Shown: in pieces, positions 1 to 9,365 of the stretch | Layout: each line of letters opens with the position of its first letter | How positions within the stretch are numbered: position 1 is the first letter of the stretch | Assembly (NCBI GenBank): GCA_015061315.1 | Contig: SUWV01000004.1 | Location: 1 to 64,000 of the forward strand | Source of the DNA: Lentimicrobiaceae bacterium | GTDB lineage: Bacteria; Bacteroidota; Bacteroidia; Bacteroidales; F082 | Reading direction: 5' to 3' | Length of the DNA: 64,000 bases | Translations under genes and position numbers: made by a program | Notes under the pieces: model-generated | What the model was told of the DNA's origin: nothing | Database searches by the model: none | The model's input: only the letters and a program-made list of their open reading frames with translations

Positions 1-493
1 GTATGTTTCCCCGCAAATCTAGCAAGGTGTGCATCTTGACCGCTCCTCGACTGTATTTTCCAGACGCCCACGCTGCAAGGTTGATACTCACCGAAATGGA
101 TGTAGAGTCTAATGCAAATATCGTTTCATCCCAATCAATGAGAGGCGTCCTTTCTTTCGCGAACAATGGTCTGACTTGTTCTATCAAGTGATAACCAAAG
201 TCTTGAAAGATACGGTAATCTCTCTTCTCATTGGCTCTGGACAGGCTTGATTGGTTCACCTGCTGCCTGATCCCCAAGTGGTAAAGGTTGTTTTGGTGCG
301 CTTTGAGGCACAGACAAATATCTCTCAACGAGGTGCAGGAGGTGATTTGTCCGAAGATGAGTTGAAGTAAGTGATTGTATGAGTTTAGGCTCTTTGTATG
401 AAAGTCGCCTTTGTATCTTTTAACACACTTTTCGAACTCATAACGAGGTAGAAACTCCACTATTTGAGCGAATACAAATTTGCCGAGATGCAT
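1..493 (-). mobile_element. IS4-family transposase, N-terminal part, running off the window start
   Basis: Reverse strand from ATG at 493 is open to base 1: MHLGKFVFAQIVEFLPRYEFEKCVKRYKGDFHTKSLNSYNHLLQLIFGQITSCTSLRDICLCLKAHQNNLYHLGIRQQVNQSSLSRANEKRDYRIFQDFGYHLIEQ...LDSTSISVSINLAAWASGKYSRGAVKMHTLLDLRGN; typical DUF4372/IS4 transposase. Missing from the ORF track because it has no stop in the window. Confidence 0.88.
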
Positions 494-614
494 AACTTTG
501 ATGTTTTGACTGCAAAGTTACCATCAACAATTTCAAATCAAAAAATCAAAGAACGCTTGTAATTAATTTATATTTAATAATTTAACTACTACTTGGCGAA
601 TTTTATCGCATCAG

Positions 615-662
615 TAGTAATTGTCAATTGTTAATTGTTAATTGTCAATTGTTAATTCTTAA
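615..662 (+). repeat. Heptamer tandem repeat (TAATTGT) abutting the OPT transporter stop codon
   Basis: gtaattgtcaattgttaattgttaattgtcaattgttaattcttaac. Confidence 0.88.
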
Positions 663-2655
663 CTCTTTTTGAATCCCATATCATATAGATGATGATTGCG
701 ACATACATGAACAAGGCTACCAAAGAAGCCCATGGCGTTTGTGCAAAAGCAGTTCCGTCGGCTGTTCTTACAATCAAATCTACGTTAGCGAACTTCAAGA
801 TTGCGCTGACAACACCCATCAAGGCACCGCCTGCAATGAAACCTGAAGCAATCAAAGTACCTCTGTTGTTACGTGCGTTATTGAGAGCCTCGTCTTTGCT
901 GCGAGTGCTTACGTACCATGAAATTGCGCCACCTATTAATAAAGGTATATTAAGGTCGATTGGGATAAACATACCGAGAGCGAATGGTAATGCTGGAATC
1001 TTAGCGACGGTCAATATCAATGCTATAACTGCGCCAATGCCGTATAACAGCCATGGTGCGCTACCGCCCGACATCATAGGTTCGATGACAGCCGACATCG
1101 CATTTGCCTGAGGAGCCACTAATGCGTCGTCGCCGACAAAACCGTAAGCTTTGTTCAAAACCATGATGACGCCTGCTACCGTTGCTGCTGCTACTGCCAC
1201 GCCGACGAACTTCCATATCTCCTGATTCTTAGGTGTCGTTCCAATCCAATATCCAACTTTCAAGTCGGTGATGAATGCGCCAGCGACTGCCAAAGCGGTA
1301 CATACCACGCCGCCAATAATAAGAGCTGCTGTCATTCCCATCGCGCCGCTCAAACCTGCAGCCACCATCACCAAAGAGGCTAATATCAATGTCATAAGTG
1401 TCATGCCACTGACAGGATTTGAACCTACGATAGCGATAGCGTTAGCAGCTACTGTCGTGAATAAGAATGAAATCACTGCCACGACTAAGATACCAACCAA
1501 AGCGTGTTTTACATTACCAACCACGCCGAACCAGAAGAAGAAGAAAGTAATGATTAAAACGACGATGATACCTATCACGACGAATTTCATCGAGAGGTCG
1601 CTGTCGGTGCGAGACTCAACTACATTGTTTTTCTTGCCTTTAAATTCGTTGGCAGCCAAGCCGACAGACGATTTTATCACGCCCCACGACTTGATGATAC
1701 TTACCACGCCAGCCATCGCGATACCGCCGATACCGATATGACGTGCGTATTCTTTGAATATCATCTCTGGCTCCATCTGCCCTATCGTCATGCTGATACC
1801 AGAGTTCATAAGGTCGATGACTTCATTACCCCAGAAGATATTCATTCCTGGAATGATGACAAACCATACCAACATTGAGCCGCAACAAATTATGAAAGCG
1901 TATTTCAAGCCGATGATGTAACCGAGACCTAAGACAGCGGCGCCGACATTGACTTTAAACATAAGCTTTGCGCTGTCAGCTACTGCGAGTCCCCATGTCA
2001 TGACTTTCGTTGACAATGTCTCAGTCCATAAACCGAAAGTAGAAACTAAGAAATCGTAGACGCCGCCAATCAAACCGCTGACGACCAACAATAAAGAATC
2101 CTTTCCTTTTTTCTGTCCGCTGACGAGCACCTGTGTCGTCGCTGTTGCTTCAGGGAACGGGAACTTGCCATGCTGTTCCTTGACGAAATATTTTCTGAAA
2201 GGAATTAAAAAAAGTATTCCCAAAATGCCGCCGAGGAGCGAAGCGAGGAATACCTGCATATAGTTGATTTCAATTTCGTAGCCTTTACCCTGTAAGATGT
2301 AAAGCGCTGGCAATGTGAAGATAGCACCTGCCACCACGCCGCCAGAGCAGCCACCGATAGATTGGATGATGACGTTTTGTGAGAGAGCGTCGTTTTTCTT
2401 AGCCACGCCAGAGAGACCGATGGCGATGATAGCGATTGGGATAGCAGCTTCAAACACCTGTCCCACTTTAAGACCAAGATAAGCCGCTGCTGCAGAGAAC
2501 AATATCGTCATCAAAAGACCAATGGTGACGGACCACACCGTCACTTCTTTATATTTCTTATCGGCAGATAAGATAGGTTTATACACCTCACCTGGAGCGA
2601 GTTCGCGCTGCGCGTTTTCCGGCAGACTCATGTTTTCGTTGTCGATTTTTTCCAT
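652..2655 (-). CDS. OPT family oligopeptide transporter
   Basis: 667 aa multi-TM protein; KKYKEVTVWSVTIGLLMTILFSAAAAYLGLKVGQVFEAAIPIAI and FPFPEATATTQVL are OPT-like. Confidence 0.9.
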   Translation of the reverse strand: MEKIDNENMSLPENAQRELAPGEVYKPILSADKKYKEVTVWSVTIGLLMTILFSAAAAYLGLKVGQVFEAAIPIAIIAIGLSGVAKKNDALSQNVIIQSIGGCSGGVVAGAIFTLPALYILQGKGYEIEINYMQVFLASLLGGILGILFLIPFRKYFVKEQHGKFPFPEATATTQVLVSGQKKGKDSLLLVVSGLIGGVYDFLVSTFGLWTETLSTKVMTWGLAVADSAKLMFKVNVGAAVLGLGYIIGLKYAFIICCGSMLVWFVIIPGMNIFWGNEVIDLMNSGISMTIGQMEPEMIFKEYARHIGIGGIAMAGVVSIIKSWGVIKSSVGLAANEFKGKKNNVVESRTDSDLSMKFVVIGIIVVLIITFFFFWFGVVGNVKHALVGILVVAVISFLFTTVAANAIAIVGSNPVSGMTLMTLILASLVMVAAGLSGAMGMTAALIIGGVVCTALAVAGAFITDLKVGYWIGTTPKNQEIWKFVGVAVAAATVAGVIMVLNKAYGFVGDDALVAPQANAMSAVIEPMMSGGSAPWLLYGIGAVIALILTVAKIPALPFALGMFIPIDLNIPLLIGGAISWYVSTRSKDEALNNARNNRGTLIASGFIAGGALMGVVSAILKFANVDLIVRTADGTAFAQTPWASLVALFMYVAIIIYMIWDSKRVKN

Positions 2656-2743
2656 AGTTTTTTACTTTAATTTTAAAAAGCAAATATAATAAAAGTCTGC
2701 AGTCTACGGTCTATAGTCTACAGATTTTTTTAAGTCTACAATG

Positions 2744-2852
2744 TCCATGAATTAAGGCGAATTTGCCGCTAATGATTTTGTCCGCGAATTAACACGAAAT
2801 TTGCGCTAATGATTATTCAGTTCCGTGTATCGCGAGAATCAGCGCGGATATT
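2744..2852 (+). repeat. Dispersed family B ('CCACGAATGGGCG..TACGCTAATGATTTTTATCTCCNCGTATCGCGA..'), divergent copy
   Basis: Shares GCTAATGATT and GTATCGCGAGAATCAGCGCGGATAT with copies at 4767, 34194, 34367, 35236 and 56139. Confidence 0.7.
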
Positions 2853-2904
2853 AAACCATCCGTTGTTAATTGTACATTGTTAATTGTTAATTGTACATTG
2901 TTTT

Positions 2905-2988
2905 GGGCGTTCCGGCTATCGCCGTCGGGCTTTCCGCTATATCTTTTTCCGCTGCGCTCCAAAAGGATGCCGCTCCAATCCCTAACGC
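2905..2988 (+). repeat. Dispersed hairpin element family A, copy 1
   Basis: GGGCGTTCCGGC-TATC-GCCGTCGGGCTTTCCGCTATATCTTTTTCCGCTGCGCTCCAAAAGGATGCCGCTCCAATCCCTAACGC; six copies in the window. Confidence 0.9.
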
Positions 2989-3135
2989 ATGGCGGCTGCC
3001 ATAATATAAATGCTTCTCTCGGACTTGATACGGACTTGGTACGGACTTGATACGGAGGAAGTCGTCATTCAAAGAATATAACATCGCCGAGGTTGTATCC
3101 GTAGGTTGAGGTGACATTGGCACTGTTGTCTAATT

Positions 3136-4548
3136 CTATCTTCTCTTAGATTTTATAGATTGTGTAACTTCCCAGTGGCCGTTATTTCCTCTACCTATGT
3201 ATTTGACATGTGGCATCTTCGCTATGTGACGTTTGATTGTTTTAGATGTTTTATCAGATAGTTTTGCCAATTCGTCCGTTGTTATTTTAGGATTAATTCT
3301 TATTTGTTCTTCTATCCATAAATCAAGAGATTTGTCGCTGCTGTGAGGGACATTCTGAGGGACATTCTGAGGGACACTCTGAGGGACATTTAAGTCTTCT
3401 TGTTTGCAATTATTATTAGGAATTTCTGTAAAAAACGACTCGTATTGAGAACGAAAGTTAGGTTGCTTTTCCGTGGAATATCCAGGCAACTTTGCTGTTT
3501 CATTACGTATTTTTCGCAATCCACTACCTCTTTTCTCCATATAACCAAATTGAGTAAACACGTCTGCTATAATAGGATTACGGCGTTTGGAAGGCACCTC
3601 GTTCAAATCCCTATTTTGAATCAGACTACCGTCAAACATACCGCCAGGAGAATATATAACCAAACGATTGTCATAAATATCAATGTGAATCTCACTGCCT
3701 AATATTGAATAATCACGATGTATGAGCGCATTAACCAATGCTTCAAATATGGCACGATCTGAATAATCGGGTGTGTCTAATCGTTTATTTGGTAATTTTA
3801 TCCAGCCTTTTTTATTGTGCAATGTGGTAAATTGAACCCCTGCTTCTAACAATGTGAGCAGATTACCTTGATATTCACGAGAATCTGAAGCATCGTCCTT
3901 TTCAAAACCATCCCAACGTGTACAATACAGACTGGAATGACGATATGGACATTGGTCTGAGAATAATACACCAGCTTGAGTAAGATAACCATCTTCTGTT
4001 ACTAAAGAAAATGATTGTAACAATTTTTGTTCAAAATGTAATCTTGTCTGTTTATTGTAAATTTTTGATAATGCGTCAAATGTCATATCTCCTATTCTGT
4101 ATTCTGTGACCAACGAGTCGTATGTGCGATTCCTTCCTTTCAAAACAAGAGAACTCAGTTGATGTGAGGTGGCGACAACGCTCTCGTCTCCAACACGTAT
4201 AAACGCAGTGCGTGTGCCGCTATTGACATAATAATAAGGAGTCATTTCACCTGCAGGAATATGAACTTCTAATATAGAACGACCGTTATCAGCTGGTTTT
4301 GTTATCAAGTCAAACTCTGGTATTGGATCTATTAAAGCTTTGATGCGGTCGCTGATAAATTCTGTATCTGATTTGACATCATCTAAACCAACTATATCTC
4401 CATTGTCATTTACGCCGAAGACCAAACTGCCACCCATTCCATTAGCAAACGCACTGATGCTTTTGAGCCAACTCTTTGGTTGTTTGCGTTCTACAGATTC
4501 TTTGAAATCGCAGGCAGAATCTTCCCCGTACAGTTGTTTAATTTTCAT
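3136..4548 (-). CDS. AlbA_2/Schlafen-type ATP-binding putative DNA-binding protein
   Basis: ISAFANGMGGSLVFGVNDNGDIVGLDD, then ALVNALIHRDYSILGSEIHIDIYDNRLVIYSPGGMFDG and a C-terminal HTH; typical divergent AAA_4/AlbA_2 regulator. Confidence 0.8.
   Translation of the reverse strand: MKIKQLYGEDSACDFKESVERKQPKSWLKSISAFANGMGGSLVFGVNDNGDIVGLDDVKSDTEFISDRIKALIDPIPEFDLITKPADNGRSILEVHIPAGEMTPYYYVNSGTRTAFIRVGDESVVATSHQLSSLVLKGRNRTYDSLVTEYRIGDMTFDALSKIYNKQTRLHFEQKLLQSFSLVTEDGYLTQAGVLFSDQCPYRHSSLYCTRWDGFEKDDASDSREYQGNLLTLLEAGVQFTTLHNKKGWIKLPNKRLDTPDYSDRAIFEALVNALIHRDYSILGSEIHIDIYDNRLVIYSPGGMFDGSLIQNRDLNEVPSKRRNPIIADVFTQFGYMEKRGSGLRKIRNETAKLPGYSTEKQPNFRSQYESFFTEIPNNNCKQEDLNVPQSVPQNVPQNVPHSSDKSLDLWIEEQIRINPKITTDELAKLSDKTSKTIKRHIAKMPHVKYIGRGNNGHWEVTQSIKSKRR
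3344..3391 (-). repeat. In-frame 12-bp tandem repeat (VPQN/VPQS)n
   Basis: CTGAGGGACATT-type units on +; protein NVPQSVPQNVPQNVPH between catalytic-like region and HTH. Confidence 0.85.
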
Positions 4549-4766
4549 AAATATTTGGTGTTTAATTCAAAAAGTGATGCAAAACTAACCCCTTCTTTGT
4601 TATCTTCCAAATATTTTTAGTTAATATTTATTTACTTTCAAAACAATTCTCATTTTTATGTAATTCTTTAAGTTTTTTTCTTAAAAAGGATTAACATATA
4701 TGCTTTGTGTTATCGAAAACATGCCTACTTATGTCACGAACTTGCACAGATTGGCAGGAAATATCT

Positions 4767-4849
4767 TGTCCACGAATGGGCGTGAATTATACGCTAATGA
4801 TTTTTATTTCCTCGTATCGCGATGTATTTGCACGTATATTTTCCGAGCT
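4767..4849 (+). repeat. Dispersed family B copy
   Basis: GTCCACGAATGGGCGTGAATTATACGCTAATGATTTTTATTTCCTCGTATCGCGATGTATTTGCACGTATATTTT. Confidence 0.8.
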
Positions 4850-4947
4850 AAACAGGAACTTGGTAGGAACTTGACAAGAAGATGACAGGAAGATGGTAGG
4901 AAGATGGGTACTATGACTTCCGCTTACTTTAGACTTTTGCCATTTGT

Positions 4948-5727
4948 CTATTTTTCAAGTATTAAGGTTGTATTGCTGCTTTGCAATTTCTCTTGCATAG
5001 TTCGTTGGTATTGCAACCAAGATTGGTAATATTCTTTATCTATGGCTGACAGTTGCGTATCAGCCATGTCTGACTCGTTCATAAAGGTTTTATACACTAC
5101 ATATTGTGCTATGGGTCTTTCTTTTGAATCTTCACTTTTTACCAGTTGCATATCTGTCAGTGTGAAGCAGAATCCGTCTCTTACACGATATCCGTACATT
5201 GCGCCTTCTCCGTATTTGTCTAAACGCCTGTTAATCTCATCATTCATTTCAATTGGCATTGCTTTATCTTTGTTTCTTGACAGATATATGCAAGCGATAT
5301 CATTTGCATTGAGTGAGATGTCTTTATATCTTGGTTCTTTGTTTAACCAGCGTTCTTTATATCTAGCAAAAAAGTGAGTTGTATATAGTTGTATTTCTCT
5401 GAGAAGCATCATTTCTCCACCATCTGGCACAAAACATCTTGCGCCCCACTTAATTACATTTCTGCCTTCATCATCGTATGCAAGGCAAAAATAATCTGTT
5501 TTAGGATTTTCAATAGAGAATTTGTTATCTGCATAGAAGAATATTACATATTTATTACCAGTGGAAGGAATTGTGTATTCATAACATCTCCAAGCAGGAA
5601 ATCTCATCTCCTTTTTGAGTTCCTTAACAGCCCTCGGCAATAGATATTCTTTCTTTATATTAATCTTTTCAAGGTCTGCAGCGAGACAATCATACATTTC
5701 TTTATATGTCATTGATGGAAGGAGCAT
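4948..5727 (-). CDS. Uncharacterised last gene of the seven-gene operon
   Basis: 259 aa; start overlaps the upstream DUF3732 stop (TAATG). No family recognised. Confidence 0.7.
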   Translation of the reverse strand: MLLPSMTYKEMYDCLAADLEKINIKKEYLLPRAVKELKKEMRFPAWRCYEYTIPSTGNKYVIFFYADNKFSIENPKTDYFCLAYDDEGRNVIKWGARCFVPDGGEMMLLREIQLYTTHFFARYKERWLNKEPRYKDISLNANDIACIYLSRNKDKAMPIEMNDEINRRLDKYGEGAMYGYRVRDGFCFTLTDMQLVKSEDSKERPIAQYVVYKTFMNESDMADTQLSAIDKEYYQSWLQYQRTMQEKLQSSNTTLILEK

Positions 5728-7769
5728 TATTCTATTTTATTATCTTCATTTTTTGAATTATTAATTTTATTTATATCTATAAATCCCTCATCTTTTCCTC
5801 TCCATCTACATACAACAAAATCATCGAAATTATATTTTCCTAAATCTAAATAATCTGCATGGTCTGATATTATAATTTGAGGTTTAAATCCGTACTCTTC
5901 ATTTATTGAATTTATAACATCAACTATTTGCACAAAGAGATTTGTTACAGCTTTAAGATCCTCATCAGCTGACTTGTTTTCTAAGTTTTTAAGGCCTTCG
6001 GCATCAAATCCGTCTTCACTGACATCTATGGTTGCAGGAAAATATACTTGACTAGGTTGATCTAAAAACAGAATGGATGGAACCAAAGCTTTATCTCCCA
6101 ATGATGCAAAATATTTTAGTATTGCTAAAAACAAACAAATATGAGAATATAACCAATTTGCGCCACTACCCATAGATCTTAAATATACTTTTGCATTTGT
6201 ATTGGAATCTCTTAAATGATATAACTCAAAAGTACGAATATCAAAATGAAGATTAATAGGCATATATGATGATTCAAAATCTAATTTACCGCCTATTTCA
6301 TTCATAGTTTTATTAATGAATTCTTCAGCTTTACGCAACTTCTGCTCAACATTATATTGATTTTGCAATACTGATTCTATTTCTTTAATTCGGTTCTTTA
6401 TGAAATCGATATTATCATTATCCAAACTAATAGACTTATCTCTAGACCATTCTAATTCATTCTCAATCTGAAGTCTTATTTTTAATGATTGTTCCTCTAA
6501 AGATTTATTTTGTTCTAAGTTTCTATTACTATCATTTATTTTGGATATCTCTTTAATTACATCCTTTATTTTCTGATCAATTTCTCGTATTTCACTCTCA
6601 TACTCTCGTTTCTTTGGCATGAATGAATCTATTATCAAAGGAGACTTTTTCAACTCGGAATTCAACCAATTTATCGCATTTGCCATTTTATTAGCTTCTA
6701 TTCCTATTTTTGTGTTTGGGTTATTACAAAATGGACAAACCGAAGGATTATTAATAGCCTCTCTTATAGGATTGTAACTATCCATTTTTTTCGCATATAA
6801 TTTTGCATATTCAATGGATGAATTTACTTTTTCTAAATTAAGTATTATCTCTCTTTTTTTAGCAAGCAGATTATTTTTTTCTTTTGTAAGAGATGCATAT
6901 TGACATCTAAACTGCTCCGAATCCTCATTTACAACAACTTCACATTCATTCAATTTATCAAGATATTGTTGAGGTGCATCAAGTATATGTGAACTTTCTA
7001 TTTCAGGGAATAACTCATTTCCACTAATAGTAAAATAATCTTCTCTTAACTTGTTTATATATGCTTCCTTTTCTTTCTTATCTTCTTCAAAACGATTTCG
7101 TTCATTTTGACATCTATCTAGTTTGATTCTCCACTCTTCTAACTCCTTAGACAAGATATAATATTGCTGGTCAACCATTCCTGCAAATATCTTAAATTCA
7201 TCGATGACTTTTTCCCGTTTTTCTTTCTCATCAAATCTATAAAACAATGAATGTTTATTGGCAATTAAATTTTGATGTTGAAGCATAAAAGAGACCATAT
7301 TTCTGAAAGACGGATGTCCTTTTTTAACACTTCTCTTGTTTAAACGAGTATCTGTTTCGTCCATATCAGATATATCAATTCCACAAAAATATCCCAACGC
7401 TTTTTTAAAAGCCTCAATATCTATAAAATACTCATCACTAAAATAAGAAGCGTTCAACTCATTAATATTCAACTCTTGAGATTCAATTTTAAAAAACAGT
7501 TTTCTTGTTCTAGCAGTCTGCTCACGAGCTAATACCAATTGTGAGTCACCTTTATACAATACAATAAAATATATACGAGCATTATCTGTAATAACACCTG
7601 ATGGGATTGTGTTATCTGAACTTCCTGTGCAATAATCAAACAACTCTATAATAGCACTTTTCCCAGTTGAAGATCTACCTGTTATTATATTCAAGCCTTC
7701 ATGCATATCAATATGATGGCAATTATCATATTGATCTATAATACCCATATATTTAATATAACTTCTCAT
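5727..7769 (-). CDS. DUF3732-type SMC/ABC-like ATPase (ABC-three-component large subunit)
   Basis: Walker [22 protein letters not shown], Walker [18 protein letters not shown], coiled coils, central CPFC (6726-6737). Confidence 0.85.
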   Translation of the reverse strand: MRSYIKYMGIIDQYDNCHHIDMHEGLNIITGRSSTGKSAIIELFDYCTGSSDNTIPSGVITDNARIYFIVLYKGDSQLVLAREQTARTRKLFFKIESQELNINELNASYFSDEYFIDIEAFKKALGYFCGIDISDMDETDTRLNKRSVKKGHPSFRNMVSFMLQHQNLIANKHSLFYRFDEKEKREKVIDEFKIFAGMVDQQYYILSKELEEWRIKLDRCQNERNRFEEDKKEKEAYINKLREDYFTISGNELFPEIESSHILDAPQQYLDKLNECEVVVNEDSEQFRCQYASLTKEKNNLLAKKREIILNLEKVNSSIEYAKLYAKKMDSYNPIREAINNPSVCPFCNNPNTKIGIEANKMANAINWLNSELKKSPLIIDSFMPKKREYESEIREIDQKIKDVIKEISKINDSNRNLEQNKSLEEQSLKIRLQIENELEWSRDKSISLDNDNIDFIKNRIKEIESVLQNQYNVEQKLRKAEEFINKTMNEIGGKLDFESSYMPINLHFDIRTFELYHLRDSNTNAKVYLRSMGSGANWLYSHICLFLAILKYFASLGDKALVPSILFLDQPSQVYFPATIDVSEDGFDAEGLKNLENKSADEDLKAVTNLFVQIVDVINSINEEYGFKPQIIISDHADYLDLGKYNFDDFVVCRWRGKDEGFIDINKINNSKNEDNKIE

Positions 7770-8227
7770 AACTTCTTTATTCCAAATTCATAATATGTAT
7801 TGACAACATCCTTTGTAAAAACCCTATATAATTTAGCGGCCATTTCATTGCTTTTGATTAATTGAGGAGCAATAAACCTATTATCATCATATATAACAGT
7901 CACTCTAAGATTATCATCAACTTCTATATATCCACTATCAATAGCATATTGCAAACACATGTTCGTTTGTTCCTTATAGTAATCAAAGCGTTCTTCAAAT
8001 CCAGCCATTATATCTTTGTCTCTCGTTATTCTACTCAAATTAGATGCGGTAGTAATTTTCTGAATCTTTTCTAAGAACTCATTATTGAGAACTAATGGAA
8101 GAACAAAATAAGCCAATAGAATATTCTTATCCGTTGGTTTCAGGTTCTTATAAAAAGAAACTAGTAACGGAGTTAGAGCAAATGTATTATTTTGCAATGT
8201 TGATATGTTTTCTATAAACTTACTCAT
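7766..8227 (-). CDS. Small protein, probable ABC-three-component middle component
   Basis: 153 aa, overlaps both neighbours by 4-8 bp; position between DUF3732 and the nuclease-like protein matches ABC-3C architecture. Confidence 0.6.
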   Translation of the reverse strand: MSKFIENISTLQNNTFALTPLLVSFYKNLKPTDKNILLAYFVLPLVLNNEFLEKIQKITTASNLSRITRDKDIMAGFEERFDYYKEQTNMCLQYAIDSGYIEVDDNLRVTVIYDDNRFIAPQLIKSNEMAAKLYRVFTKDVVNTYYEFGIKKL

Positions 8228-9350
8228 TTGCTTTATCTTTTAACAACCATACTAATTCGTCATTTTCATCAGCCATTATATGTAGCATACCATTATGAAA
8301 ATATAAATCTACATTATTATAGGTGTGAAAAGTGATATCACTACTTCCCGTCATGTCATCATAAAAGTCTTGTGATTTGGCAATTCGCTCACCATCATTG
8401 TAGTTCCTTGATGCTTTCCTATATTTTGCGGTATAACTCCCCTTTAAGTTCTTTTCATATTGTAATAGCGATTTCTTCTTTGTTTCTGACTTTTCTAACT
8501 CTTGTTGAATCATACTTGCAGTATGTACATAGTCATCAATGGCTCCAGAAATAGCTTCATCATATTTTATGTCCTTGATTTTCTCTACAAAAGTATAACT
8601 GTCATAGTCACTATCCTTTATATCTGCCAGTTTTACTTTTGTAGGGAACACTGCAGTATTTTCCACCAATGTTTTTGTTACTTCTTCTACCTCTCGCGCA
8701 AAATCATTGTAAGTAATTCTCCAATTTTGATTTACAATGTCAGGGTTAAGTATATAACCAAACATAAGATTTATATATTTCCCCTTCTGTATATCGGGGA
8801 TCCCCTTTCCGTATTTTTCTTGAAGAGATTTATGGTATTGATTTCCATCCATACTAATGCTATCAATGTATAACATCTTTGTTATCTGAGATAGTCTCGT
8901 CGCATTTTTAACATCAAAAATGACATTCATGTATGTTGCTATATCCTTATCTTTTCTTTTGCGTGAGTCAAAATTCGTTTTGATATTTCTAAGGACTTCC
9001 ATCCTTTCAGATGGATTTTTCCTATTCCAATTCAACCATGCAGAATTAATAGACACTTTCTGAGTTGTAAGCAATACCAAAGATCCAAACTGCTCAATAG
9101 GAAACTCATCTCTCATCCAATTATAAATACTCTTCCATACATTCTTGTCTGTGTCCGTTAATGCTTTCTTATAAAGTTTTGATTCAATCTGTTTGCTATC
9201 GGACAGATTTCCCAATACAGAGACATCACCATATGTTTCTATATATGCAGATTGTCCTTCTTGCATTTCAAAGCACCTTTCTAATGCAACAAGAAATTGG
9301 AATAAAACGCCTTTAATAGGTGATGTTGAATCAAACTTTAGTTTTGACAT
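8220..9350 (-). CDS. ABC-three-component effector-like protein with putative N-terminal PD-(D/E)XK nuclease
   Basis: GVLFQFLVALERCFEMQ...IETYGDVSVLGNLSDSKQIESKLYKKALTDTDKNVWKSIYNW: D...ExK arrangement similar to Cap4/DUF4297-like nucleases. Confidence 0.6.
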   Translation of the reverse strand: MSKLKFDSTSPIKGVLFQFLVALERCFEMQEGQSAYIETYGDVSVLGNLSDSKQIESKLYKKALTDTDKNVWKSIYNWMRDEFPIEQFGSLVLLTTQKVSINSAWLNWNRKNPSERMEVLRNIKTNFDSRKRKDKDIATYMNVIFDVKNATRLSQITKMLYIDSISMDGNQYHKSLQEKYGKGIPDIQKGKYINLMFGYILNPDIVNQNWRITYNDFAREVEEVTKTLVENTAVFPTKVKLADIKDSDYDSYTFVEKIKDIKYDEAISGAIDDYVHTASMIQQELEKSETKKKSLLQYEKNLKGSYTAKYRKASRNYNDGERIAKSQDFYDDMTGSSDITFHTYNNVDLYFHNGMLHIMADENDELVWLLKDKANE

Positions 9351-9365
9351 TATTATGTGGATTTT

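Noticed and set aside
3-191. 62-aa plus-strand ORF at the window start
   Set aside because: Antisense to the IS4 transposase reading frame, which is far better supported.
615-662. Direct repeats considered as a CRISPR array
   Set aside because: Units are 7-8 bp and contiguous with no 30-40 bp spacers; no cas genes in the window.
689-1741. 140- and 157-aa plus-strand ORFs
   Set aside because: Antisense to the OPT transporter; composition is typical of shadow ORFs.
2887-3123. 78-aa ORF reading ...HALGIGAASFWSAAEKDIAESPTAIAG...
   Set aside because: It is translation of repeat family A; the same peptide would arise from the other copies. Not a gene.
4700-4885. 61-aa plus-strand ORF
   Set aside because: Lies on dispersed family B repeat; no coding evidence.
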